Below, piece after piece: positions 14,517-22,069 of a stretch of DNA of 64,000 nt. Source of the stretch: Pseudonocardia sp. 73-21 (GTDB lineage Bacteria > Actinomycetota > Actinomycetes > Mycobacteriales > Pseudonocardiaceae); the NCBI RefSeq assembly GCF_001899645.1, contig NZ_MKVV01000044.1:86682-150681 (forward strand). Direction: 5' to 3'. Every line of letters begins with the position of its first letter. Positions within the stretch are counted from its first letter, which is position 1. The notes under the pieces were generated by a model, which searched no databases, was not told where the DNA came from, and was given only the letters and a program-made list of their open reading frames with translations. Both the position numbers and the translations under genes were made by a program.

Positions 14517-16729
14517 CCGTCGACCTCGCCAAGCACAACCCCGACGACGCCTCGGACGACGAGACCGGCGCCGAGCTGGAGCTGCGCCCGCTCGGCGAGG
14601 TCGAGCAGTGGACGCCCACCGTGCAGACCCTCGTCGTGCGCGCCCGCCAGGCCGCCGCCCGCAGCATGGTCACCGTCGTCGACACACCCGCCGTCGCCCG
14701 GTCGCTCGCCGTCACCCGGCAGGCACCCAAGGCGGGCGCCCGGCTCGTCGTGTGGAGCCCCCGCGGCGCCCGGAGAGCGGTCGGGCTCGCCCGGGACTGG
14801 CTGTTCGCCACCCACGCCGCCGCCCACGTCGCCCGCCTCGCCGACGCCGACCACCCGGAGTGGGCGAAGGCGTCGGGTCAGCTCGACAACACCGTCGCCC
14901 GGCTCGCCACCCGCCGCTGGGTGGTCGGTGTCGCCGTCGCCCTGGCCGTGCTCGCCGCGCTCGCGTGGTGGGCGCCGGGCGCGTTCGCCGGGCTGCTCGG
15001 GATCGCCGCGCTCGCAGGCGTGGGCGCGCTCGCCTACCCGGTGTGCCGGACACCCGGCCAGGTGGCGGCGTGCGCTGCCGTCGCGCTCGGGCTGGGGTGG
15101 GTGGCGTGGCACTTCGGGCCTGACCTGGCGGGGCTCGTCCCGCGGCCGCCCGGGTGGGTGTGGATCGTCGCCGGCGGGCTCGCGGTCGTCGGCCTGGGGT
15201 GGCTCGGACGCAAGGAGGACCAGCACCTCGTCGAGCTCCCACAGCTCGCCGTCGACGTCAACGAGGCCAAGCGCCCCACCGCCGACATGGTCATCGACGC
15301 GCTCTGCAGACTCGGCATCAAGGACCTCACCCCCGCCAACCTCGACAAGGTCCGCGAGGAGACACGGGTCATCGCGCCCGGGGTTGGGCGCTCCCGCCGC
15401 GGCTACCACCTCCAGCTCGAGCTGCCGTGGGCTGTCACCGCAGGGTCGGTGATGGAGAAGCGGGAAGGGCTCGCCGGCGCGCTGAAGCGCGAGCTCGGCA
15501 CCGTGTGGCCGTCGCAGGGCCCCCGCCACCCCGGACACTTGGTCCTGTTCCTGTCCGACCGGCCCATGTCGACCGCGCCGCAGGAGCCCTGGCCCATCGC
15601 CGAGACCCGCCGCGTCGACATCTTCGAGTCGATCCCCATGTTCACCGACCAGGAAGGGCGCTGGATCACCCTGAAGATCGCCTACAAGCGCATCCTCATC
15701 GGCGGCGAGTCCGGCAGCGGGAAGTCGTTCTACGTCCGCCAGATCGGCGTCGCGTGCGCCCTGGACCCGCGCGTCCGCCTGCTCGTGTTCGACGGCAAGG
15801 CCAACGGCGACATGGACCCCCTGATGCCGGTCGCTCACGGCTTCTACGTCGGCGCCCAAGCGGAGGAGATGGCCGAGCAGCTCGTGGCGCTGCAGCGGCT
15901 GGAGCGCGAGATGGACCGGCGCGCCCGGTTCCTGCGCACGCTGCCGCGCGAGGAGAACCCGGAGAACAAGGTCACCTCCGCGCTGGTCGACCGGTACCCG
16001 CACCTCGCTCCGTACGAGGTGATCGTCGACGAGCTGCAGGAGTACACCCAGAACGAGGACAAGACGATGGCGAAGGAGTTCACCCGGATCTTCACGCGGC
16101 TCTCGCGCCTCGGCCGGTCCGCGGGGATCTGGCTGCTGATCGCCACCCAGTACCCGGCCGATGGCGTCGTGCCGGTGGCGATGCGCTCGAACTTCTCGAC
16201 GAAGTTCTGCCTGCGGGTCGAGGGCCACCAGCAGGTCGAGGTCATCCTCGGCACCGGCTCGTACGCGGCCGGGCTGAAGTCGAACCTGTTCACGGCGTCG
16301 GAGGCCGGGCTGTCCTGGCACAAGGGCGACGGCCAGGACCCGGCGATCGTGCAATCGGTTCGCGGCTTGGACGGGCCGGCGTGTGACGAGCTGGTCGAGG
16401 TGGCCCGGGCGATGCGCGCGACCCGCGGCCTGCTGTCCGGGCAGGCCGCCACCGACGAGGTCGAGGACGCCGAGGTGGTCATCGACATCGTCGAGGACGT
16501 CGAGGCTGCGATGCGGCAGCGCCAGCGGGGGAAGGCCCAGTGGGCCGAGCTGGTCCCGTGGCTCCGTGAGCTGCGGCCCGGGCAGTACGTCGACCTCGTC
16601 GAGGACGAGCTGTCGGCGCGTATTCGAGCGGCTGGCATCGAGCCGCGGCAGGTGAAGGTAGAGGGAGTGAACCGCAACGGTGTGCACCTCAGTGACCTGC
16701 GGAAACGCGGTGGCGACGACGACGCCTAG
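14513..16729 (+). CDS. FtsK/SpoIIIE-type DNA translocase, TraB/TraSA-like
   Basis: 738 residues. Two hydrophobic stretches near 140-210 form a membrane anchor. The motor domain has Walker A GGESGSGKS near residue 400, a following DGKANGD, and Walker B VIVDELQEY. The C-terminus is a short charged tail with a possible winged helix. This is the architecture of TraB proteins, which move double-stranded plasmid DNA between mycelial cells by binding 8-bp repeats at clt. A repeat cluster of that kind lies directly downstream. A role in moving phage DNA cannot be excluded. Confidence 0.8.
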   Translation: MTVDLAKHNPDDASDDETGAELELRPLGEVEQWTPTVQTLVVRARQAAARSMVTVVDTPAVARSLAVTRQAPKAGARLVVWSPRGARRAVGLARDWLFATHAAAHVARLADADHPEWAKASGQLDNTVARLATRRWVVGVAVALAVLAALAWWAPGAFAGLLGIAALAGVGALAYPVCRTPGQVAACAAVALGLGWVAWHFGPDLAGLVPRPPGWVWIVAGGLAVVGLGWLGRKEDQHLVELPQLAVDVNEAKRPTADMVIDALCRLGIKDLTPANLDKVREETRVIAPGVGRSRRGYHLQLELPWAVTAGSVMEKREGLAGALKRELGTVWPSQGPRHPGHLVLFLSDRPMSTAPQEPWPIAETRRVDIFESIPMFTDQEGRWITLKIAYKRILIGGESGSGKSFYVRQIGVACALDPRVRLLVFDGKANGDMDPLMPVAHGFYVGAQAEEMAEQLVALQRLEREMDRRARFLRTLPREENPENKVTSALVDRYPHLAPYEVIVDELQEYTQNEDKTMAKEFTRIFTRLSRLGRSAGIWLLIATQYPADGVVPVAMRSNFSTKFCLRVEGHQQVEVILGTGSYAAGLKSNLFTASEAGLSWHKGDGQDPAIVQSVRGLDGPACDELVEVARAMRATRGLLSGQAATDEVEDAEVVIDIVEDVEAAMRQRQRGKAQWAELVPWLRELRPGQYVDLVEDELSARIRAAGIEPRQVKVEGVNRNGVHLSDLRKRGGDDDA

Positions 16730-16731
16730 AG

Positions 16732-16832
16732 CCTCTACCGCCTCTACCTGGTGACGTATCCGCAGGTCAGACCGGTAGAGGCGTCGGTAGAAGCAGCTCT
16801 ACCACCTGGCGAGGCTCTACCACGCCTCTACC
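16732..16832. repeat. CTCTACC repeat cluster (candidate clt / translocase recognition site)
   Basis: Six exact copies of CTCTACC occur in 101 bp: plus strand at 16733, 16742, 16797, 16815 and 16826, minus strand at 16774-16780. A seventh imperfect copy (GGTAGAA) lies at 16786. Four of the exact copies are CCTCTACC. Chance would give about 0.01. It fills the 148-bp gap between the translocase and the second recombinase. TraB proteins bind clusters of short repeats next to traB, so clt is the leading explanation. An att or regulatory site for the second recombinase is the alternative. Confidence 0.6.
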
Positions 16833-16877
16833 CGGGCCCGATGACAGAAACGCACCAGAACTAGGAGACTGAGAACG

Positions 16878-17783
16878 TTGGAGCGAGTGGAGCGGATCGC
16901 CCGAGAGACGGTGCGCGGGTGGTGGCTGGACGCGCAGGAGTCCGACCACACGAAGACCGCCTACGGGCATGTCGCCGACCGCTGGTTCGAGTGGTGCGAT
17001 CGGCGCGGCCTCGACGTGTGGGACGCGCGGCGCCCCGACGTCGACGCGTGGCGGACGCAACTGCGCCGACGGCTGGCCGTAGGGACGGTCGGGAAGTACC
17101 TCGCCGCGCTGTCGAGCTTCTACCGCTACGCCGCGCGCGACGTCGACGAGGCGCCCGTCGAGCACAACCCGGTGGCGAACGTGCGCCGGCCGAAAGTCGA
17201 GAACAAGTCGCACGCCGACGGCCTGACCAACGTCGAGGCTCGCGCCCTGCTCGCCGCGGCGGACGCGGACGGGTTGCGTTCGGCCGCGCTGGTGCACCTG
17301 CTGCTCGGCACCGCGGCGCGGGTGAGCGAAATCGTCAACGCCGCGGTCACGGATCTGGGGTGGGACGAGGAGCGGCGGGTACTGAAGGTGACCCGCAAGG
17401 GTGGCATGGAGGGCGCGGTGCTGATCAGGCCGTCGGTGTGGGCGACGGTGGAGCGGTACCTCGCCGAGCGGCCGGAGGTACCCAACGGCTGGTTGATCGC
17501 GACGACGGGCGGGCGCCGGATGACGCGGCACACCGCCTACTCGGTGGTGGCTCGGCTCGCCCGTGGTGCGATCGCCCGCGACGTGAAGATCGGCCCGCAC
17601 GACCTGCGGCACACGGCGATCACGCTGGCGCTCGACGAGGGGATCCCCTTGCACGAGGTTCGGATGTTCGCCGGGCACGCTAGCTCCGCGACGACGGAGC
17701 GGTACGACCGGCGGGCGCACACCCGTGGGTCGTCGTCGGCGGGTGCGGTGGAATCGGTGCTCTGGGGCGAGGGCCCGGCGTGA
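16878..17783 (+). CDS. Second tyrosine recombinase
   Basis: 301 residues from TTG 16878 behind AGGAG (GTG at 16887 is possible). N-terminal SAM-like domain: HTKTAYGHVADRWFEWCDRRG and GKYLAALSSFYRYA. Catalytic residues are complete: Arg in GTAARVSEI, Lys in TRKGG, HDLRHTAI, GHASSATTERY. It resembles XerC/D-like recombinases more than the int at 9868. It is coupled to the next gene (GTGA) and sits inside the transfer operon. It may serve dimer resolution or be the original integrase of a conjugative element captured by the phage. Confidence 0.85.
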   Translation: MERVERIARETVRGWWLDAQESDHTKTAYGHVADRWFEWCDRRGLDVWDARRPDVDAWRTQLRRRLAVGTVGKYLAALSSFYRYAARDVDEAPVEHNPVANVRRPKVENKSHADGLTNVEARALLAAADADGLRSAALVHLLLGTAARVSEIVNAAVTDLGWDEERRVLKVTRKGGMEGAVLIRPSVWATVERYLAERPEVPNGWLIATTGGRRMTRHTAYSVVARLARGAIARDVKIGPHDLRHTAITLALDEGIPLHEVRMFAGHASSATTERYDRRAHTRGSSSAGAVESVLWGEGPA

Positions 17784-18286
17784 CGGCGCCGTGGGCGACG
17801 GGGAAGCACAAGCCGCGCCGGAAGACGGCCAGCGGCCGCGGCCTCGGCAAGATGGCGGGCCGGGCGAGGCGCGGGGCCCGGAAGGCGCTGCGGAAGCACC
17901 CGATGCTGGGTGTGCTCCTGCAGGTCCTGATGGGCGTCATCGCCGTAGTAGCGCTGGTGCTGGGCCTGGTCCTCGAGTCGGCCCTCTACTACCTCGTGAT
18001 CGCGATGGCTGGGCTGGGGACGCTGGCGATCCGGCGGGCCCAGCAGGCGGAGCGGACGCGGCAGGGGCCGGCGCCGAAGCCGTCGACGGGCAGCCCGCGC
18101 ACACCCTCGCCGCCGAAGCCGAGCGCGGGCCCGGAGCCGGCCGCTGGCGGGGTGGTGAAGTGCACGGCGACGGGCAGGCCGGCGACGGAGTGCGACTGCT
18201 ACTCGCGGCACGTGGCCACCCAGGAGGGCGTGAAGCGGTACGGGCGCCCGCTCGGTACGCCGTTCGGGCGGGCGAAGGCGAAGTAG
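17780..18286 (+). CDS. Basic membrane protein, unknown
   Basis: 168 residues. A strongly basic N-terminus (about 40 residues, KHKPRRKTASGRG) precedes two membrane helices (VLLQVLMGVIAVVALVLGLVL and ALYYLVIAMAGLGTLAI). A Pro-rich linker and a C-terminal part with three Cys (VKCTATGRPATECDCYSRH) follow. Last gene of the rightward operon, ending 16 bp before the terminator. Possibly part of the transfer apparatus. Confidence 0.6.
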   Translation: MTAPWATGKHKPRRKTASGRGLGKMAGRARRGARKALRKHPMLGVLLQVLMGVIAVVALVLGLVLESALYYLVIAMAGLGTLAIRRAQQAERTRQGPAPKPSTGSPRTPSPPKPSAGPEPAAGGVVKCTATGRPATECDCYSRHVATQEGVKRYGRPLGTPFGRAKAK

Positions 18287-18302
18287 CCCGGGCACGACGA
18301 AG

Positions 18303-18331
18303 CGCCCCCCGCTCACGAGGAGCGGGGGGCG
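18303..18331. terminator. Strong bidirectional hairpin terminator
   Basis: A perfect 12-bp stem, CGCCCCCCGCTC / GAGCGGGGGGCG, with a 5-nt loop ACGAG. It separates the rightward transfer operon from the leftward late operon, which converge here. No long U-run follows, as is usual for actinobacterial terminators. Confidence 0.8.
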
Positions 18332-18350
18332 TTCGCGTGCCGGGGAGCGT

Positions 18351-19010
18351 TCAGGCGGGCGGCGGGGTGCGGCCGCAGTCGCTCGCCGCCGCGGCCGCGG
18401 GCTGAGCGGGGGGATCGAGCTGGTACTTCGTGCGGACCGCCACCCAGCGATCGAGGTAGGCGCAGGTGTACGCCTGGGCCGGGGGGAGCCACTCGTCGGG
18501 CCCCGAGTCGCCCTTCGCCGCGTTCAGCCGCCCCAGCGTGGCCTGCAGGTTCTCCGGGTCGTTCGCGAACTCCAGCCGGTGCTGAGCCGTCCAGGAGTAA
18601 GCGCCGTGGCGCCAGGCCCACGACAGCGGCACCACGTGGTCGATCTGCACCTCGTTCGCCCGCTCCTTGACGAACTGGACGACGGTGCCGGAGTAGGGGT
18701 CGGCCAGCTGGCCCGAGATCACCACGCAGTCGTGCGTGCCGGGCCGGAACTGCTCGCCGGTCAGGTCGCGCGCCAGCATGTCGTTGCGGGTGTCGCAACC
18801 GTTCTGGTCGACGTCGGCCCAGGCGGGCCCGAACGCGGTCCGTGCGTAGTCCGGTACGACCGCGGGGCCGAGGGGGACCGGCTGGAAGGCCACCGCCGGG
18901 GTCGTCGTGACCTCCGGGCCACTCATCGGGGCCTGCAGGCCGGTACAGCCCCCCACTACCAGCGCCACGAGGGCCACGACGGCGACACGGGGCGGGTGGT
19001 GCACGGTCAC
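18351..19010 (-). CDS. Secreted HNH nuclease-family lipoprotein (GmrSD C-terminal-like)
   Basis: 219 residues from GTG 19010, overlapping the holin gene by GTGA. The N-terminus is a lipoprotein signal (VAVVALVALVVGGC). The domain matches extracytoplasmic HNH/DUF1524 nucleases: GCDTRNDMLARDL, VQIDHVVPLSWAWRHGA, then FANDPENLQATLGRLNAAKGD and EWLPP. The DH pair and the Asn of the beta-beta-alpha-metal finger are present. Last gene of the late operon, after endolysin and holin. It could degrade extracellular DNA, for example during lysis or competition; this is inference. Confidence 0.75.
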   Translation of the reverse strand: MTVHHPPRVAVVALVALVVGGCTGLQAPMSGPEVTTTPAVAFQPVPLGPAVVPDYARTAFGPAWADVDQNGCDTRNDMLARDLTGEQFRPGTHDCVVISGQLADPYSGTVVQFVKERANEVQIDHVVPLSWAWRHGAYSWTAQHRLEFANDPENLQATLGRLNAAKGDSGPDEWLPPAQAYTCAYLDRWVAVRTKYQLDPPAQPAAAAASDCGRTPPPA

Positions 19011-19333
19011 GCGGTCACCCGGTTTCCGTTCGGGATGGCGCCCACACCGAGCGCGGCCGCCGCGGCCAGCACCATCTGGATGATGTCGGCGGTGTCGATG
19101 CCACCCGACAGCGACGACGCCAGCACCACCGCCACCGCGGCGACCGCGGACACGATCAGCTTCGCGTAGTCGAAGCCGGGAATGTTGGCCGCCGAGTACA
19201 CGGTGACGACGCCCGCGGCGAGGATGACGACGTTGATCCATGCCGCGGCGTCGAGGGGCCCGGCGACGAGCGCGGGGACGACCGCGGCGAGCACGGTCAT
19301 GACGAGCTGGACGATGGACTTGGCGACGCTCAT
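19007..19333 (-). CDS. Holin-like membrane protein
   Basis: 108 residues with three hydrophobic segments (IVQLVMTVLAAVVPALVAGP, NVVILAAGVVTVYSA, LIVSAVAAVAVVLASSL) and a last one (IIQMVLAAAAALGVGAIPNG). This type of small protein next to the endolysin is the holin of many actinophages. GGAG precedes ATG 19333. It would open the membrane to time lysis. Confidence 0.7.
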   Translation of the reverse strand: MSVAKSIVQLVMTVLAAVVPALVAGPLDAAAWINVVILAAGVVTVYSAANIPGFDYAKLIVSAVAAVAVVLASSLSGGIDTADIIQMVLAAAAALGVGAIPNGNRVTA

Positions 19334-19366
19334 TCGTGGATCTCCTGACCTGTGAGGGGTGGGGGT

Positions 19367-20224
19367 CTAGCGGCCGGCGAGGGCGGCGACGAGCTGCGGG
19401 AGCAGCACCGCGGCGAGCTTCTGGTAGTCGATCGGCGCGGACGCCTGCGCCCCGACCAGCGCCGTGACCTGCGCACGCAGGGCGTCGACCCCGCGGGCGG
19501 CGTCGTCGGCGCGGCCCGCCCCGGTGAGCACCCAGCCGAACGCGTCGTCGACGACCTGCGCCTGCCCGGCGGACCGGCCCGGGAGCCGACCCTTCCCGAT
19601 GCCGGCTGCGCGCAGCCCGTCGCGGACCTCGAGCAGTGCTGCGCGTTCGTCGGGCTGCATGTCGTCCACCTCCGTCACGGCCGGGGCCGTGCTCGTCGAG
19701 CCTGCGCCGAGCCGGTCGGCCCAGCGCGCGTACTTGCCCATCGCCTGCTGCTCGTAGGAGTGCGCGGCCGGGGACGGGTAGCGGGCCGGGTCGGTGACGG
19801 TGCCCGCTCCGCCGTTGTAGGCGCGGAACGCCCGCGGGAGGTCCCAGCGGCGCATGTAGCCGGCGAGCAGCCGGAACCCGACGGTCGTCGAGCAGCGCGG
19901 CAGCCAGCAGCCGCCGAGCGCGTCGGCGGCGTCCTGGTAGCCGACGGCGGTGAGCTGCACCGGCCCGACGCCCTGCTGTCCGGCGGTGCCTGCGGCGAGG
20001 GCGCGCCGGTAGGCCCGGTAGGTCTGCTCGGTGACCTCGGCGCCCTTGACGTAGGCGCCCCCGGTGGGCACGGCGTCCGACCCCCACACGTTGCGGCCGC
20101 CGCCGGACTCCTGCTCGAGCAGTGCTGCGGCGGCGGCGAGGGGGAGCCCGGCCGCGTCGGCGAGCTCGGCGACTTCGGGGGCGCGGAGCACTCCCCACAG
20201 GGCGAGGGTTTCGACGGTGCCCAT
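19367..20224 (-). CDS. Endolysin, lytic-transglycosylase-like
   Basis: 285 residues. The N-terminal 150 have a lysozyme/transglycosylase pattern: LLEQESGGGRNVWGSD with the likely catalytic Glu, GPVQLTAVGYQDAADALGG, and a later GYMRRWDLPRAFRAYNGG. The C-terminal part is helical (RAALLEVRDGLRAAG ... LAAVLLPQLVAAL) and may bind the cell wall or self-associate. It cleaves peptidoglycan at the end of the lytic cycle. Sits upstream of the holin. Confidence 0.75.
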   Translation of the reverse strand: MGTVETLALWGVLRAPEVAELADAAGLPLAAAAALLEQESGGGRNVWGSDAVPTGGAYVKGAEVTEQTYRAYRRALAAGTAGQQGVGPVQLTAVGYQDAADALGGCWLPRCSTTVGFRLLAGYMRRWDLPRAFRAYNGGAGTVTDPARYPSPAAHSYEQQAMGKYARWADRLGAGSTSTAPAVTEVDDMQPDERAALLEVRDGLRAAGIGKGRLPGRSAGQAQVVDDAFGWVLTGAGRADDAARGVDALRAQVTALVGAQASAPIDYQKLAAVLLPQLVAALAGR

Positions 20225-20227
20225 CGG

Positions 20228-20509
20228 TCAGCCTCCTGATCGTCGTCGCTGGCCGGGGATGCGTGGGATGGGGCCGGTGTGGGCGTCGCGTTCGGCGCGG
20301 GCCACCCGCAGCTGCAGGCGCAGCGCCCGCTCGACGGCGGCGAACTCGTCGACGACCTGACGCAGCCGCACGTTCTCGCGGTGCAGGTGTAGCCACGCCC
20401 GCGGGCTCCACGGCGGCACCGCCCGGTATCCGGTGCAGTCGCAGCGGCTGCAGTCGCAGCCGGGCCGGTAGTGCTCGTGTGCGTCCTCGGGGTGCCCGCA
20501 GCGGCACAT
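20228..20509 (-). CDS. Cysteine-rich small protein (93 aa)
   Basis: From ATG 20509 after GAGG. The start MCRCGHPEDAHEHYRPGCDCSRCDC has six Cys and several His, so a zinc knuckle is likely. A helical stretch (LHRENVRLRQVVDEFAAVERALRLQLRVARAER) follows and looks like a coiled coil. Found between tail and lysis genes; role unknown. Confidence 0.6.
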   Translation of the reverse strand: MCRCGHPEDAHEHYRPGCDCSRCDCTGYRAVPPWSPRAWLHLHRENVRLRQVVDEFAAVERALRLQLRVARAERDAHTGPIPRIPGQRRRSGG

Positions 20510-20520
20510 GGCGCCTCGTC

Positions 20521-21144
20521 TCAGGTCGGGAAGAACATCCGCATGGCCGCCGGGGTGTCCGACGTCGTGCACGTGTAGGTGGCCGCGTCGTCCGGGGACC
20601 CGGCGTCCCGGGTGCACGTCTGCGTGCGGCCGCGGTTGTCGACGAACGTGAACCCCGCCGGTGGCGGACCCGCCGGACCTGCCGGGCCCGTCGCCCCCGG
20701 CGCCCCATCCGCGCCGTCCTGCCCGTCCTGACCGTCCTGCCCTGCAGGACCGGCCGGGCCCGGCACCGTCGAATCCGCACCAGTAGGACCCGCAGGACCG
20801 GGCACCGTCGAATCCGCGCCCGGAGATCCCGCCGGTCCCACCGCACCCGCCGGTCCCGCGATCTCCGCCGGCGTCACCACCGGCACCGCCCCCAACGACC
20901 GCACTTGATCCGCCAGCGCCGACGACGACGACAACAGCGACCGGATCGCGTCACCCTGCGCCGACAGCCGCTGATCCTGCGACTCCCCGCGCTGCAGCTG
21001 CGCCGCGAACCCCCATGCCAGCGCCAGCACACCGAGCAGCGTCAACGCCACCAGCGCGATCAGCACCCGATGCCCGAACCCGTCCCGGGCCCGCACCGCA
21101 GGGCGCGGCAGCCTGCGGTGCCGCCGCATGTGGGACGTCTCCAT
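20521..21144 (-). CDS. Membrane-anchored collagen-like protein
   Basis: 207 residues. Basic N-terminus, one membrane helix (VLIALVALTLLGVLALAWGF), a coiled-coil segment, then about 25 Gly-X-Y triplets (residues 98-165: GPAGAVGPAGSPGA, GPAGPTGA, GQDGQDGQDG). A small C-terminal domain with two Cys (TQTCTRDAG, YTCTTSD) follows. Collagen-like stretches are known in phage fibres, but the membrane helix suggests an anchored protein, perhaps of the lysis cassette (spanin-like position). Overlaps the next gene by 1 bp. Confidence 0.65.
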   Translation of the reverse strand: METSHMRRHRRLPRPAVRARDGFGHRVLIALVALTLLGVLALAWGFAAQLQRGESQDQRLSAQGDAIRSLLSSSSALADQVRSLGAVPVVTPAEIAGPAGAVGPAGSPGADSTVPGPAGPTGADSTVPGPAGPAGQDGQDGQDGADGAPGATGPAGPAGPPPAGFTFVDNRGRTQTCTRDAGSPDDAATYTCTTSDTPAAMRMFFPT

Positions 21145-21362
21145 CAGCCCTCCTCGCCGTCCTGCTGCTCGGTCAGCGCCCGCAGCTGCTCCCGCAGCTC
21201 CGCGATGCGCTCGTCCTGCGCGGTGTCGGTCGCGTTGGCCACGGCGTCAGCCCTTTCCTTCGGCGACACCCGGCGCAGCGTCACGACGAGCCCGCCCACA
21301 GCGGACAGGATCGCCACGATCGCGCCACTGATCGCGGTGACCAGGGCCGCAACATCGCTCAC
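21144..21362 (-). CDS. Small membrane/coiled-coil protein (72 aa), possible second holin
   Basis: One N-terminal membrane helix (AALVTAISGAIVAILSAVGGLVVTL) followed by a charged coiled coil (TAQDERIAELREQLRALTEQQ). The layout resembles type III holins and spanin-like proteins encoded near endolysins. Confidence 0.55.
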   Translation of the reverse strand: MSDVAALVTAISGAIVAILSAVGGLVVTLRRVSPKERADAVANATDTAQDERIAELREQLRALTEQQDGEEG

Positions 21363-21388
21363 CCACTGCTCCCCCCTCGTCGTGCAGC

Positions 21389-22060
21389 TCAGACGTAGAT
21401 CAGCCAGTTCACGTTGATGCTGGCCTGGCGCACATCGAACGCCGTACCCGAACCCGTCGCGGTGGTGACGCCGCCGTGGTTGTGATCCGCCACGTTCGTG
21501 GTGCCACCGGTGTGGGAGTGGAAGCCGTCAGAGGTGTTGCCGTTCGACGACACTGCGCCAGCCGTGCCGCCGGCGACACCGAACGAACCCGAGTTGTGGC
21601 CGCCGTGGGTGCCTGCCCCGTCGGTGGAGAACGAGTGGCCGTGGTTGCCGTCACCGTTCAGGCCGTGGGTGTGGGACGGCAGGTTCGTGGTGGCGATCGC
21701 CTTCGTGTCCGCCCCCGACAGCAACCCCACCGCCTCCCCCGTCGGGGTGCCACGCACCACCCGACCCCGGTAGTCCGGCACCCCGAACGTCGTCGAACCA
21801 TCCCCCACCGTGAACAACCCGGCCGCGACAAGCCCCTGGTCCTGCACCCACTGCCACAGCACCGGATAGGCCGCGCGGGACACCGACTGACCCTGCAGCA
21901 GCAGCGTGTCCGGTTTCGCCGACGTCCGGATCGTCGGCTCGATGTCCCCGGTCGGGCGCCGCGACGTGCGCGCCATCAGCGTTGTCCGCATGTCCTCGAC
22001 GACCTTCTTCAGCGTCGCGAGCTCGTCGACGACATCGCCGACCGGACGGTCATCAGCCAC
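21389..22060 (-). CDS. Tail-collar-domain (microcystin-dependent-like) fibre protein
   Basis: 223 residues. N-terminal coiled coil (DVVDELATLKKVVEDM) for trimerisation. The collar domain has AAYPVLWQWV, GSTTFGVPDYRGRVVRG, then a long Gly/His/Ser-rich stretch (LPSHTHGLNGDGNHGHS) and a C-terminal NVNWLIYV. This is the classical tail-fibre tip domain that contacts the host surface. Confidence 0.75.
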   Translation of the reverse strand: MADDRPVGDVVDELATLKKVVEDMRTTLMARTSRRPTGDIEPTIRTSAKPDTLLLQGQSVSRAAYPVLWQWVQDQGLVAAGLFTVGDGSTTFGVPDYRGRVVRGTPTGEAVGLLSGADTKAIATTNLPSHTHGLNGDGNHGHSFSTDGAGTHGGHNSGSFGVAGGTAGAVSSNGNTSDGFHSHTGGTTNVADHNHGGVTTATGSGTAFDVRQASINVNWLIYV

Positions 22061-22069
22061 AACTGCTCC

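Noticed and set aside
14255..16687. 810-codon frame on the minus strand
   Set aside because: Shadow of the FtsK/TraB gene; no domain pattern.
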